Shown one piece after another: positions 8,582 to 16,542 of a stretch of DNA of 32,137 nt (its first letter is position 1; the number at the start of each line of letters is the position of its first letter). A program made the position numbers and the translations under genes. The stretch comes from a virus, in IMG/VR virus record IMGVR_UViG_3300031227_000244, positions 1 to 32,137 of that record. One strand, 5' to 3'. Under the pieces are notes generated by a model, which ran no database searches, was not told the DNA's origin, and saw only the letters and a list, made by a program, of their open reading frames with translations.

Positions 8582-8845
8582 TTACTCGTCCTCATCTTCG
8601 GCCTCCATCGACTGATCCGGCGATATCCTTTGGAAATGGTTAGGCTCCCCAGTTACGGCATGTGGCACCACAAACGCGGCATAGTGCTCACCGGATTGTG
8701 AGAAGGCGTCCACGCGCCAACCATTATGGATAGACCATATTACATCCGGCTGCCTACTGTGGTTGTTCAGAGCGTTGTACAGCACACGGTCATGTTGACA
8801 GTTCTCGCGAAGCCACGCTAGTACGGTATCTGTTGAGTGGATCAC
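8582..8845 (-). CDS. hypothetical protein, acidic C-terminus
   Basis: An 87-residue protein that I do not recognise. It starts with GTG overlapping the TGA of the HD-domain gene (GTGA), with GGGAG upstream. The body holds a beta-rich central part (DVIWSIHNGWRVDAFSQSG, then HYAAFVVPHAV), and the tail is very acidic (SMEAEDEDE). No transmembrane segment or metal motif is visible. It lies between the HD phosphohydrolase and the helix-turn-helix gene, at the far end of the leftward operon. Confidence 0.55.
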   Translation of the reverse strand: MIHSTDTVLAWLRENCQHDRVLYNALNNHSRQPDVIWSIHNGWRVDAFSQSGEHYAAFVVPHAVTGEPNHFQRISPDQSMEAEDEDE

Positions 8846-9447
8846 CCGATGGCTCCCATCCGTAACTCCTGCGTCTTAACATCCACACGGCGACTCGCAC
8901 AATAATCGGCGAGATGCACGGTTCGGCGAATACGATTTTGCTGCCAGTCCTTGGACCTTGGCGGCGATGTCTTCCAGTCGGGGCATGTCCACCTTCCCAT
9001 ATGATACGCGATGCCGTCAAGGACACGGCGCAACAGTTCGGGCGGTTCTACTCCTGGTGGAAACTTACGCACCGCGATCTCATCGGCCAGTACTGTACCG
9101 TGTATGTTGACGCAGTTCTTCACGGTGGCCCGGCCGTTCACCAGCTTGTCGCCGTTTTTTCGCAGATCGTGAAGGATCAAGGCGGCTATCACAACGTCAT
9201 GTTCGTCCTGATGCCAATCGTCTGTTCTCATAAGCTCAGTCGACCACCACACGGCCAGCTTGGTGTGCCGGATAAGGCCACCCTCGCCAAGTGATATCTG
9301 AGGATGGTATCGGCCTGATGTGGATGCCGGGCACGTCCAGAAATAATCGGGAGCCATCGTATCGATAACGTCGATTACGAAGTTTTTGATGACAGGGTTC
9401 TTGATTCTGTCTAATTCTTCTCTGAATGTCTCTTCGGCTTTGTTCAT
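8842..9447 (-). CDS. HD-domain metal-dependent phosphohydrolase
   Basis: A 201-residue protein starting at the second ATG (9447), which overlaps the upstream TGA and has GGGAG five bases away. The HD signature is complete: a first His in LIRHTKLAVWW, the His-Asp pair in ALILHDLRKNG, further His in CVNIHGTVLADEI and IAYHMGRW, and a terminal Asp in HLADYCASRR. HD proteins of phages hydrolyse phosphate bonds of nucleotides such as dNTPs or cyclic nucleotides. With the HAD nucleotidase and the diphosphohydrolase further along the operon, a role in dNTP-pool control is plausible, but the substrate cannot be read from sequence. Confidence 0.8.
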   Translation of the reverse strand: MNKAEETFREELDRIKNPVIKNFVIDVIDTMAPDYFWTCPASTSGRYHPQISLGEGGLIRHTKLAVWWSTELMRTDDWHQDEHDVVIAALILHDLRKNGDKLVNGRATVKNCVNIHGTVLADEIAVRKFPPGVEPPELLRRVLDGIAYHMGRWTCPDWKTSPPRSKDWQQNRIRRTVHLADYCASRRVDVKTQELRMGAIG

Positions 9448-9935
9448 TTCGTCTCCCATAGGTGTTTCCAGGTACGCTTGGACACTATCATTGATATGTT
9501 ACTCTGCAATACGCCATACTGCTCAGCAATTTCCCTCTGCAAAAATAGCCCGGTCCTATAGGTGTAGATAATCTGTCTCACCTGTTGTTCTGTTAGCTTG
9601 GCATGGCCATGATCTTCCCCTTTAGTGTAAGTGCCGTGCCTGACTTTGTCCCTAATGTTGCTGTAATGCGTATCCCACCTCAAATTCTCAAGCCTATTGT
9701 CTGCCTTGTTCCCATTGTTGTGACAGGCTTCCATTCCCTCGGGACATGGGCCTACATAGGTTTCAAGGACTAGACGGTGGATGCGGATAGTACGACGCCC
9801 CAGCGCGGTTTTCAGGTTAATTAGCTGATAGCCGTCCCTGCAAACATACGGTTTTATCCACTTGTTAGATATCAGCGACCACACCCTACCGCTGCGGGAC
9901 ACCATGTAGTTTTTAGTTGCGTCAGTATAGTGCAT
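9444..9935 (-). CDS. free-standing HNH homing endonuclease (NUMOD4-type)
   Basis: A 163-residue protein. Residues 1-30 are NUMOD4-like (YMVSRSGRVWSLISNKWIKP). Residues 50-90 contain the HNH nuclease core (RIHRLVLETYVGPCPEGMEA, then CHNNGNKADNRLENLRWDT). The C-terminus is a helix-turn-helix of the NUMOD/HTH kind (LTEQQVRQII, later EIAEQYGVLQSNISMIV) that would read the target. The start is the ATG at 9935, overlapping the RecG-like stop (TGATG) with GGAG upstream. It sits between the helicase and HD genes as an intergenic mobile gene. Protein and DNA resemble the HNH gene at 15771-16289, including 24 identical bases. Its likely target lies in one of the flanking genes of a related phage. Confidence 0.9.
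   Translation of the reverse strand: MHYTDATKNYMVSRSGRVWSLISNKWIKPYVCRDGYQLINLKTALGRRTIRIHRLVLETYVGPCPEGMEACHNNGNKADNRLENLRWDTHYSNIRDKVRHGTYTKGEDHGHAKLTEQQVRQIIYTYRTGLFLQREIAEQYGVLQSNISMIVSKRTWKHLWETK
9711..9734. repeat. 24-bp direct repeat shared by two HNH genes
   Basis: These 24 bases are identical to 16041-16064 and lie in the HNH core of both genes (around GMEACHNNG). The flanking 40-50 bases are also alike, so the two genes share recent common ancestry and could recombine. Confidence 0.85.
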
Positions 9936-11926
9936 CAATCTAGCTCCGACAGCGATAGACCTGTGCTGTACCGCGACTTGAGTTCAGATAGGTTTGCTAT
10001 ACGTACAGGATCATCTGCATCTAAGTACATCACTGTAGCCGCCGCTGATCGGGCGTCCAGCATCAACTCGTAGTCAACAACCAGATCCGCCAGCTTCAAG
10101 TCGGGCAACCCATGCTGATGTGTACTCAGCAAATCGCCGGGTCCGCGGATACCAAGATCGATCTCGGCAATTTCAAACCCATCGTTGGTCCGCTCCATAG
10201 CCTTGAGCCTGGCGCGTCCTTCGGCACTCTCTGTATCAGACAGGAGAAAGCAGTACGACTTCTTGTCACTGCGCCCCACGCGGCCACGCAACTGATGGAG
10301 GGTAGCAAGGCCAAAGCGTTCGGCCCCCTCAACAACCATCACGGTGGCGTTGGGGTTGTCGATGCCTACTTCTACAACTGTAGTAGCGACAAGTATCTTA
10401 CCACTCGTACCTGGTAGCTGTCTTGCCCTTGACCACCAACCTTGTACTGCTAATTTATGGCTTGCTGCCATTTTGCCATGTAGTACACCAACTACTGCTC
10501 CTGGGTATCGCTCCCGATACTCCTCTGCAACCTCCTCCACCGCCCGCATCTCGTCATCAAGGGCTTCGATACGCGGGCACACGACGTAGACCTGATGGCC
10601 CCTGGCAAGCTCGCCCTCAATGGTAAAGTCCATATCTGCATACGCCTGACTGGCGGGACCGGGCACCCAACATGTCTCCACGGGCAACCGTCCCGGTGGC
10701 ATTGTCTTGATCACGCTTACGTCCAGGTCACCGAACGCAGTCATCGCGATGGTACGGGGGATCGGCGTGGCCGACATCTTTAGCTGGTGGGGGTTGCCAT
10801 GCTTACGCAGAGCTGCGCGTTGCGCCGCCCCGAAACGATGCTCCTCGTCAACCACAACTAGGCCGAGTTTGTGAAACATAATTCCGGTACTTAGCAATGC
10901 CGTAGTCCCAACCACCACGTCGGCTATATCTAGCCTTGGGTGGTCCGTGTCTGGTCCTACATAAGTCGTAGTACAGCCAGATAGCAATACACATCTCAGC
11001 CCCGCCGCGTCAAAGAATCCCTTGATCGAGCGGTAGTGCTGCTCAGCCAGCACCTGCGTGGGGCACAGGATCGCTGTCTGCCCGCTGTTACAGGCCATCA
11101 GCATAGCAGCGTAGGCGGCAACGGCGGTCTTGCCTGACCCAACGTCCCCCTGGAGGAGGCGGTTCATGGAACCATGCTGGCACATATCAATTAGTACCTG
11201 TCGGGTGGCCCCCAGTTGATCCGGTGTAAAATCAAACGGGAAATACCGCTCCGGGTCCCGCATCATTGGCACACACCGCACATTTGTAGGCTCCGACTCC
11301 CGCCTCTGCTTTCGCACAGCCAGCGCCAGCTGCATATAGAACAACTCGCGGTACTTCTCGTGTTGTACTGCCACATTGTATTCCGCCTGATTCTTCGGGT
11401 TGTGCAGAGACCGCACGGTGTCGTCAGCCAAGTGCAGGGTCTGCTTAACGAACCGACCGATGTCCTTGCTTGTGATTCCGCTGGTCACTGGGTATATTAC
11501 CACACGTAGGTCAGCCAGGTTGGGCTCGCCCTCTATAGGCAACGTGCGGAACTCGGGGTTGACTAGGTGCCCATGCACGTTAAGGACCCCTGTTGCCATT
11601 ATGCGGACACCTTTGTGTATTAGGCGTCTTAACTGGCTCCAGCTGTTGAACCAGATGATTGGCACAGCCTCACCAAATGTGTTGAGGATTGTACATGGGA
11701 ACTGACGACCGTCCCACCCGTCTGCTGTACGGCTTACCTTACCCACCACAGTGATCGTATCACCCAACACCACACCGCTTAGTGATGTAGGTACGGGCGC
11801 AAACTTCACCCGCGTAGGGTAGTGACCATGCAAGTCTTTCACGGTTTCTATGCCGAGCTGCCGAAGGGCTTGGGCCTTCCTTGGCCCGCAACCCCGCAAC
11901 TCGGATACGGGAGTATCCAGTTTCAT
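9935..11926 (-). CDS. recG-like: RecG-like ATP-dependent branched-DNA helicase
   Basis: 663 residues, near the usual length of bacterial RecG (about 690). The N-terminus (VSELRGCGPRKAQALRQLGI) is the typical RecG opening, followed by an OB-fold wedge region (about 50-135). Helicase motifs: Q-motif TPDQ at 234, Walker A GDVGSGKT at 260-267, motif II DEEH at 360-363 (RecG usually has DEQH), motif III SATPIPRT at 385-392, and motifs V-VI (TTVVEVGIDNP, then HQLRGRVGRS) near 540-580. RecG regresses stalled forks and processes Holliday and D-loop structures. In this operon, with a primase-helicase and Sak4-like recombinase, it probably serves recombination-dependent replication. AGGAG precedes the ATG. 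Full-length RecG is uncommon in phages. Confidence 0.92.
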   Translation of the reverse strand: MKLDTPVSELRGCGPRKAQALRQLGIETVKDLHGHYPTRVKFAPVPTSLSGVVLGDTITVVGKVSRTADGWDGRQFPCTILNTFGEAVPIIWFNSWSQLRRLIHKGVRIMATGVLNVHGHLVNPEFRTLPIEGEPNLADLRVVIYPVTSGITSKDIGRFVKQTLHLADDTVRSLHNPKNQAEYNVAVQHEKYRELFYMQLALAVRKQRRESEPTNVRCVPMMRDPERYFPFDFTPDQLGATRQVLIDMCQHGSMNRLLQGDVGSGKTAVAAYAAMLMACNSGQTAILCPTQVLAEQHYRSIKGFFDAAGLRCVLLSGCTTTYVGPDTDHPRLDIADVVVGTTALLSTGIMFHKLGLVVVDEEHRFGAAQRAALRKHGNPHQLKMSATPIPRTIAMTAFGDLDVSVIKTMPPGRLPVETCWVPGPASQAYADMDFTIEGELARGHQVYVVCPRIEALDDEMRAVEEVAEEYRERYPGAVVGVLHGKMAASHKLAVQGWWSRARQLPGTSGKILVATTVVEVGIDNPNATVMVVEGAERFGLATLHQLRGRVGRSDKKSYCFLLSDTESAEGRARLKAMERTNDGFEIAEIDLGIRGPGDLLSTHQHGLPDLKLADLVVDYELMLDARSAAATVMYLDADDPVRIANLSELKSRYSTGLSLSELD

Positions 11927-11938
11927 AGGTCAAACTCC

Positions 11939-12601
11939 TCACGCATTCTTAGCGGCTGTTACGGCGGCGGCTGTGTCCGTTGACTGGGCCCGCAGAAACG
12001 TCTTGAGTTGTTCTATAGCCAGCAGCAGGTTCGGTTCACCCGATTTCTTACTACTATCCATGAACTGCTGCACGCCCTTGACGACCTCAGTAAATTGTTT
12101 TTCTTTCACGCCCACTTCTACACCGACCCCAGCAAGGGCAGTCTCCACCTCAGCTGGCTCCCAGTCACCGGGGCGCTTGCGGAACAGACCCAACAGTCCA
12201 CCAGCTGATAGGCCAAACACACCGAGGCCAGCTGCTAGTAGACCTGTGGTAGGGTCGAAGATCGCCGCCTCCAGTGCTACTGCCTCGCTCACACTGCGTT
12301 CTACTACGCCCCGTAGTATGTTGGAGTCAAGCTGCTCCTTTTCCATCAGCTGTTCAAGCCCCAGCATGTTGATCGCATGGGCAGCACGCACGTGTAGCTG
12401 CAATCTTCGAGCCTTGTACAGGTTGGCGTAACCAGCATAATCATTGGGTTCGGCCAATCCAGCGTCGACAGCGCGCTCAACGGCACGCTGATCGATGATT
12501 GCTGGGGTCACGTAGTCGGACAGGGCTGCACACCCGACGCCGATTACCATGGTAGCCACGAGGGCTACCAGTAGTACTGTTGATAGGATTTTGTTAAGCA
12601 T
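11939..12601 (-). CDS. lipoprotein-like two-span membrane protein
   Basis: 220 residues. Residues 1-23 form a hydrophobic signal-type segment ending VIGVGC, with Cys24 a possible lipid attachment site; the lipobox is imperfect because small residues replace Leu at -3. A second hydrophobic segment lies at about 122-142 (LLAAGLGVFGLSAGGLLGLF), and the remainder is helical and charged. It may sit in the host envelope, for example as a superinfection-exclusion or spanin-like factor, but nothing proves this. It is unusual for such a gene to lie between a primase-helicase and a RecG-like gene. GGGG precedes the ATG; the C-terminal AAVTAAKNA is followed closely by the helicase SD. Confidence 0.5.
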   Translation of the reverse strand: MLNKILSTVLLVALVATMVIGVGCAALSDYVTPAIIDQRAVERAVDAGLAEPNDYAGYANLYKARRLQLHVRAAHAINMLGLEQLMEKEQLDSNILRGVVERSVSEAVALEAAIFDPTTGLLAAGLGVFGLSAGGLLGLFRKRPGDWEPAEVETALAGVGVEVGVKEKQFTEVVKGVQQFMDSSKKSGEPNLLLAIEQLKTFLRAQSTDTAAAVTAAKNA

Positions 12602-12611
12602 GTAGGTTCCC

Positions 12612-14879
12612 CTATTTTAAGTATTCTTCCATTATCCCTGGCCTGATCTGCAGACCCTCATAGATATACTCCCGTTTACCAGCGATCATAGTCCGTTTCC
12701 GTATTAACGGGTGTTCCATACCCCGCAGCTTCATTCCGAATGCAATTCGGCTCAAATTGTTGCGGGTATTCGTGGTGCTACACCACGCCAGCCATAGCTC
12801 ATACAGTGTGCTGCAATTAGTACTATACGTAAAGAAGTCAGCGCCGACGTGGAGCTTACAGGTCTCACTAAGCATCAAGCCAATTGGGTTGGTCAGTTCG
12901 GCGATGCCATCAAGGTGCTCCCGCGATACCTTGGGCAGCGTAAACTCGTCCCGATCTAGCAGACGCCGCAGACCCTCTATCGCCCACAAGGCGATACCAG
13001 GTATCTCTTTGATCAGCTTGTTATCCATCTCACGGTCGGGCTTATCCAGCCGATAATTGTTGGAGAAGTACAATAGATTGGTACGGCCCGCCATAGCTTG
13101 GCTAGTGTCGTCAAAAGGCAACACCTCGTTAGCAATATACATCAGGCGACAGAACAACCGGGCATCAACCGCAGCCTTATACAGTCGCCGCACACTTAGC
13201 GTGTCACCACCTGTGATGGCCTTCCATGTCTGTAACAGCTTGTCGATGTCACCTTTGTTAGTATCCCGCGACTCAGACATGATCGCCACATACTTGTTCA
13301 GCAGGGCTGCGGGACCGAACATGTCCTTGAAGCTGTTGGTATTAGCACCAGTAGTTCGGGCCTTGCCTAACAGGGCCTCGATGACCCTGCCTACCGTCGA
13401 CTTGCCCGACCCCGGAACGCCGAACAAGAACATCATACTCTGCATATGATTGGAGGCTATCATGCAGTAGCCCATCCATTCCTGCAATAGATCGATACAC
13501 TCCTGATCCCCATTGAATATATCAGCTACGAACCACTCCCATAGCTCACAGATGGCACGTGAATCATAGTCGTACGGTAGTGTCGTGGTCAGGAAGATAT
13601 CCGGCGTCATCGGTACAAGCTGCTGCTCTCCGACATAGTAGATGCCATTATTGAACACGACTGCTCTGGTTAGGTCCATGCTCTTGCCGGTCTTTAGAAT
13701 CAGTGGCTCGTGAGCCGATTCATCAGCATCAATGTTGCAGTATGCCTTGGCAGCGCGAGTGAGGTCTACCAGGAACCGGTGATTCGGCTTGAGGTCCACG
13801 ATCTTTGTACCATCCTTAGCGGATGTTGCAATTTGCCGGGAACCAAACCACTTATACCACCAGCCATCCAGCACGGCCTTACTGATTAAGCGATACTTGT
13901 TCACATCCCACTGGTAGAAATCGTCATGCAGGCATTGTATGATCCGATGTCCACGGTACGTCTGACAGTCGTTGACCCACGCCCCTATCATATCGTACGG
14001 GGCATCAGTATCCAGCACAGTGGTAGCCTTATGGGAATCACCAACCTCCTTGACGTGCTGCTCGAATAGCTCTATGGTGGGCGCCCAGGCCCGCAAATCC
14101 TTAAACGGTTCGGGTGGAAGTACCTTTATGGCCGACTTACAAACCGGCAGCAGCGTTTGAAACACGCCTTCAAGGCTCGCTTGACCGACGCCATGCGCGT
14201 CACGGTCCCCGACGATGATAGCCTCACGGCCTGACACCAACCCGGCGAGGGACGCCGCCCCCGCCCCGGCCTGCGGTATGCTGACCGCAACGTAGCCCAG
14301 CGAGATCGCCACCATTGCATCAGACGCACCCTCAGTAATGACGACAGGCTTATCCGATGCAGGTAGTACCTGCACACTCCGTCGTCCATCACGAGATCCG
14401 GTGTGGCGGTGATGTAGGTATCCAGAACCCGGAATCTGCTTTGCTGCGCCAGCGGGCGTTCGTACGCATATGACCCCACCAGGGTCGTCGGGGTTGTCGT
14501 CACTAACCAGACACCCGTCATTCTCCCGTCCACATATAGGGCATGGGACCATGGCCTCAGAAACCCTAACGAAATTGCAGGCATGTACTTCCCCGTCGAC
14601 TTGCAGAATACCGAGACATTCATAGGACAACCCCCGCTTTCCGCCCTTCCAGGCTATCTTTCTACCGTTCTCATACCGCTTAGTAAGCCCCACCACCTTA
14701 CCCGTTTCGTCTCGTTCGGGGATGATCCACGCATCCTCGGCAGGAAAAAATCCCACACCTAGTTTGCTGATGGCTTCCGCCGTCACTGCCGGGCCAAGTT
14801 GATCAGCCAGGACATCTGCCATGGCCGGTAGCATATTGGATCGCAATGATGTATACAAGTCGTCAAAGTTCACGGGCAT
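12612..14879 (-). CDS. primase-helicase (zinc element, Toprim, SF3-like D5 ATPase)
   Basis: 755 residues. Domains in order: a Cys cluster (C113, C116, C123, C138) resembling a zinc ribbon; a Toprim domain with the Glu motif TEGASDA (182-188) and the Asp pair GDRDAHG (224-230); then, from about 440, a D5/P4-type superfamily 3 ATPase with Walker A GVPGSGKST (487-495), a SESRD motif after it and a DARLFCRLMYIANEV segment. The layout predicts that one polypeptide makes RNA primers and unwinds DNA at the fork, supplying the family A polymerase. The C-terminal 60 residues may contact DNA. GGAG lies eight bases before the ATG. The AEP-type primase domain of P4 alpha is replaced here by Toprim. Confidence 0.85.
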   Translation of the reverse strand: MPVNFDDLYTSLRSNMLPAMADVLADQLGPAVTAEAISKLGVGFFPAEDAWIIPERDETGKVVGLTKRYENGRKIAWKGGKRGLSYECLGILQVDGEVHACNFVRVSEAMVPCPICGRENDGCLVSDDNPDDPGGVICVRTPAGAAKQIPGSGYLHHRHTGSRDGRRSVQVLPASDKPVVITEGASDAMVAISLGYVAVSIPQAGAGAASLAGLVSGREAIIVGDRDAHGVGQASLEGVFQTLLPVCKSAIKVLPPEPFKDLRAWAPTIELFEQHVKEVGDSHKATTVLDTDAPYDMIGAWVNDCQTYRGHRIIQCLHDDFYQWDVNKYRLISKAVLDGWWYKWFGSRQIATSAKDGTKIVDLKPNHRFLVDLTRAAKAYCNIDADESAHEPLILKTGKSMDLTRAVVFNNGIYYVGEQQLVPMTPDIFLTTTLPYDYDSRAICELWEWFVADIFNGDQECIDLLQEWMGYCMIASNHMQSMMFLFGVPGSGKSTVGRVIEALLGKARTTGANTNSFKDMFGPAALLNKYVAIMSESRDTNKGDIDKLLQTWKAITGGDTLSVRRLYKAAVDARLFCRLMYIANEVLPFDDTSQAMAGRTNLLYFSNNYRLDKPDREMDNKLIKEIPGIALWAIEGLRRLLDRDEFTLPKVSREHLDGIAELTNPIGLMLSETCKLHVGADFFTYSTNCSTLYELWLAWCSTTNTRNNLSRIAFGMKLRGMEHPLIRKRTMIAGKREYIYEGLQIRPGIMEEYLK

Positions 14880-14896
14880 ATGTTACTCCAAAATCT

Positions 14897-14916
14897 GGGG
14901 AGCCTCCGTTCTCCCC
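14897..14916 (-). terminator. hairpin upstream of the primase-helicase gene
   Basis: A 6-bp GC-rich stem (GGGGAG/CTCCCC) with an 8-base loop lies in the 52-base gap between two leftward genes and is followed leftward by AGATTTT. It could act as a weak terminator or attenuator, or as an RNA-processing site that sets primase level. Confidence 0.3.
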
Positions 14917-14931
14917 GAGTAAACAAGCTTG

Positions 14932-15759
14932 CTAGAGGGCCGCGCTGAACGCAGTCTTGATACCAGACCAGTCGTCTCCGATAGCTTCGTTGCCACCGGC
15001 ATCTGTGACCAGTTGTGTCCACATTTGCGAGACCTCTACGTCGTTCTTGCCTGCTGCATTCCCGGCCTTGTAGCAATCATCCCATGCTTTCTGCATGTCG
15101 ATGGCCCTGGCCCTCTTGGCTTTGGACTTCTTCGATTCAGGGGCAGCGGGCGGCTCAGGGACGGCAACATCGGTTGGGGTCCCTGAAGCAGATGTCCGCG
15201 TAGCTGCAGCCGTCTCTTGAGCAGGCGGCGTAGGGTCCGCCTTCGGAGTCGCCTTCGGTGCAGCTTTCGGGGGCGCGGCCTTGGGCTTGGGCCCGCCGTT
15301 CAGAGTCTGCAGTCCGCCAGCAAACTTGGCCTGCAGCCGCTGAATGTCCGCCTTGTCAATTTTCTGAACCTTCTTCCCGGGTACGGCATCGTAGTGGTCA
15401 ATCCACTGGCACCGGATGGTGGTGTTCTCCTCGTACGTGCTCTCCTCCATCCGCCACTGGATCTGGCCGTTGAGCTTATCGTTTTCCTGGATGTCCAGGA
15501 ATGCCACGCCGTCCCACCCAAGGGACTTCATTAGCTGACGAGCGCTCAGTGTCGGCTTGCCATTTTTGCCGAAAAGAATCAGATACGCGATGGTCTCAAT
15601 CTCCTCATACGCCCACGGTACCCAGACGCCATTATCAGCATCCCACATTTCGGCCGCTTCCAGCTGGAGGACCGCCTGCGGGAAACCCCCGGACGATTCG
15701 CTGATACCGCGGTCTACTACTTTGCCTCTGAATGAACCCGTACGATCTATTACTGACAT
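14932..15759 (-). CDS. putative DNA-binding partner of the Sak4-like recombinase
   Basis: 275 residues from the ATG at 15759, which has a GAGGAG ribosome binding site; an earlier in-frame start at 15786 lacks one. Residues 1-165 are a beta-rich domain (GSFRGKVVDRGISESSGGFP, later QIQWRMEESTYEENTTIRCQ). A flexible Pro/Ala/Lys linker follows (about 175-230, repeats of PKAAPKATP type), then a small helical tail domain (DMQKAWDDCYKAGNAAGKND). The layout, an OB-like N-domain with a flexible linker, recalls single-strand-binding proteins, and genes next to Sak4-type recombinases often encode such proteins. No specific family is recognised, so the ssDNA-binding role is inference. Confidence 0.45.
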   Translation of the reverse strand: MSVIDRTGSFRGKVVDRGISESSGGFPQAVLQLEAAEMWDADNGVWVPWAYEEIETIAYLILFGKNGKPTLSARQLMKSLGWDGVAFLDIQENDKLNGQIQWRMEESTYEENTTIRCQWIDHYDAVPGKKVQKIDKADIQRLQAKFAGGLQTLNGGPKPKAAPPKAAPKATPKADPTPPAQETAAATRTSASGTPTDVAVPEPPAAPESKKSKAKRARAIDMQKAWDDCYKAGNAAGKNDVEVSQMWTQLVTDAGGNEAIGDDWSGIKTAFSAAL

Positions 15760-15770
15760 AAACAATCTCC

Positions 15771-16289
15771 TCAAATATGTGACCAACTTTTTCCACTGCA
15801 GATATAGCCCGCCTGACTGGCCGATATACCAAACACCGTAGCCAGGTCTGCCAGCTTCACCCCCGCACGCCGGAGGTATCTCATCCGCCTAACATCTAGC
15901 TCCCTTAACTTTGCTCTACCACATTTCTCCCCCGGTGTTCTAGATAGCAAACCAGAGGCAGTACCATGTCTAACAGCATCCAGGTTATTTGCGGACCTGG
16001 TATCCCACCTCAAGTTCTCCAATCTATTGTCAAAGGAGTCCCCATTGTTGTGACAGGCTTCCATCCCATCCGGGCAGGGCCCTACGAATGCCTCAAGGAC
16101 AAGTCGATAAACAGATTTATGCACGCCCCTACCACTGGAGTACAGCGATACCCTGGCGTACTTATTGTCACTGCAATCCGGTTGCAGCAGCCTGGGTGTC
16201 CGCCTACTCCTCCTTGGTAGGGACCACACCTGCCCGCTATCCGAGACAGCATACCCCGGGTGCCCCGGTATACCCCGTAATTCACTCAT
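15771..16289 (-). CDS. free-standing HNH homing endonuclease (NUMOD4-type)
   Basis: 172 residues. NUMOD4 motif near the N-terminus (GIPGHPGYAVSDSGQVWSLP), HNH core at about 62-100 (VYRLVLEAFVGPCPDGMEAC, then HNNGDSFDNRLENLRWDTRS), and a C-terminal helix-turn-helix (VKLADLATVFGISASQAGYI). It lies between the SEC-C gene and the possible DNA-binding protein. Its stop (TGA) runs directly into the SD of the gene below, so insertion left the operon intact. It shares clear protein and DNA similarity with the HNH gene at 9444-9935. Its SD (GGGG) is far from the ATG, suggesting weak expression. Confidence 0.9.
   Translation of the reverse strand: MSELRGIPGHPGYAVSDSGQVWSLPRRSRRTPRLLQPDCSDNKYARVSLYSSGRGVHKSVYRLVLEAFVGPCPDGMEACHNNGDSFDNRLENLRWDTRSANNLDAVRHGTASGLLSRTPGEKCGRAKLRELDVRRMRYLRRAGVKLADLATVFGISASQAGYICSGKSWSHI
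16041..16064. repeat. second copy of the 24-bp HNH-gene repeat
   Basis: Identical to 9711-9734 and in the same orientation; it encodes the same HNH core residues in the second free-standing endonuclease. Confidence 0.85.
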
Positions 16290-16293
16290 GTTT

Positions 16294-16542
16294 TTACGTG
16301 TTCCCCTTACTTAGGTTTCTTATCAGTGTTCCATACATTGGTACTTGTACTACCAGCTTTCGCTGTACCTCCTCCACCACTAACCGTGTCATCTCCACCA
16401 TATAGGCATCTTTGGCTACCTTCATAGCCCGGGTGTGCTTCTCTGCGGACCCGTGACAGAATTCCCACCTCAACCCGGATCCACACGGACACGGATCATT
16501 ACGTCCTGGTTTCTGACCGCCTACAATTGGTTCCACTATCAC
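16294..16542 (-). CDS. SEC-C metal-binding motif protein
   Basis: 82 residues. Residues 12-32 hold a complete SEC-C motif (PGRNDPCPCGSGLRWEFCHG) with metal ligands C18, C20, C29 and H30, as at the C-terminus of SecA and in many small proteins. The rest is a helix (TRLVVEEVQRKLVVQVPMYG). It starts with GTG overlapping the Sak4 stop (GTGA), with GAGGAGG upstream. Stand-alone SEC-C proteins are found in phages but their task is not settled; binding of nucleic acid or a partner protein through the zinc site is likely. Confidence 0.75.
   Translation of the reverse strand: MIVEPIVGGQKPGRNDPCPCGSGLRWEFCHGSAEKHTRAMKVAKDAYMVEMTRLVVEEVQRKLVVQVPMYGTLIRNLSKGNT

Noticed and set aside
14126-14623. Alternative leftward frame inside the primase-helicase
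   Set aside because: Ser/Arg-rich shadow without motifs; the main frame has the Toprim and zinc motifs over the same bases.
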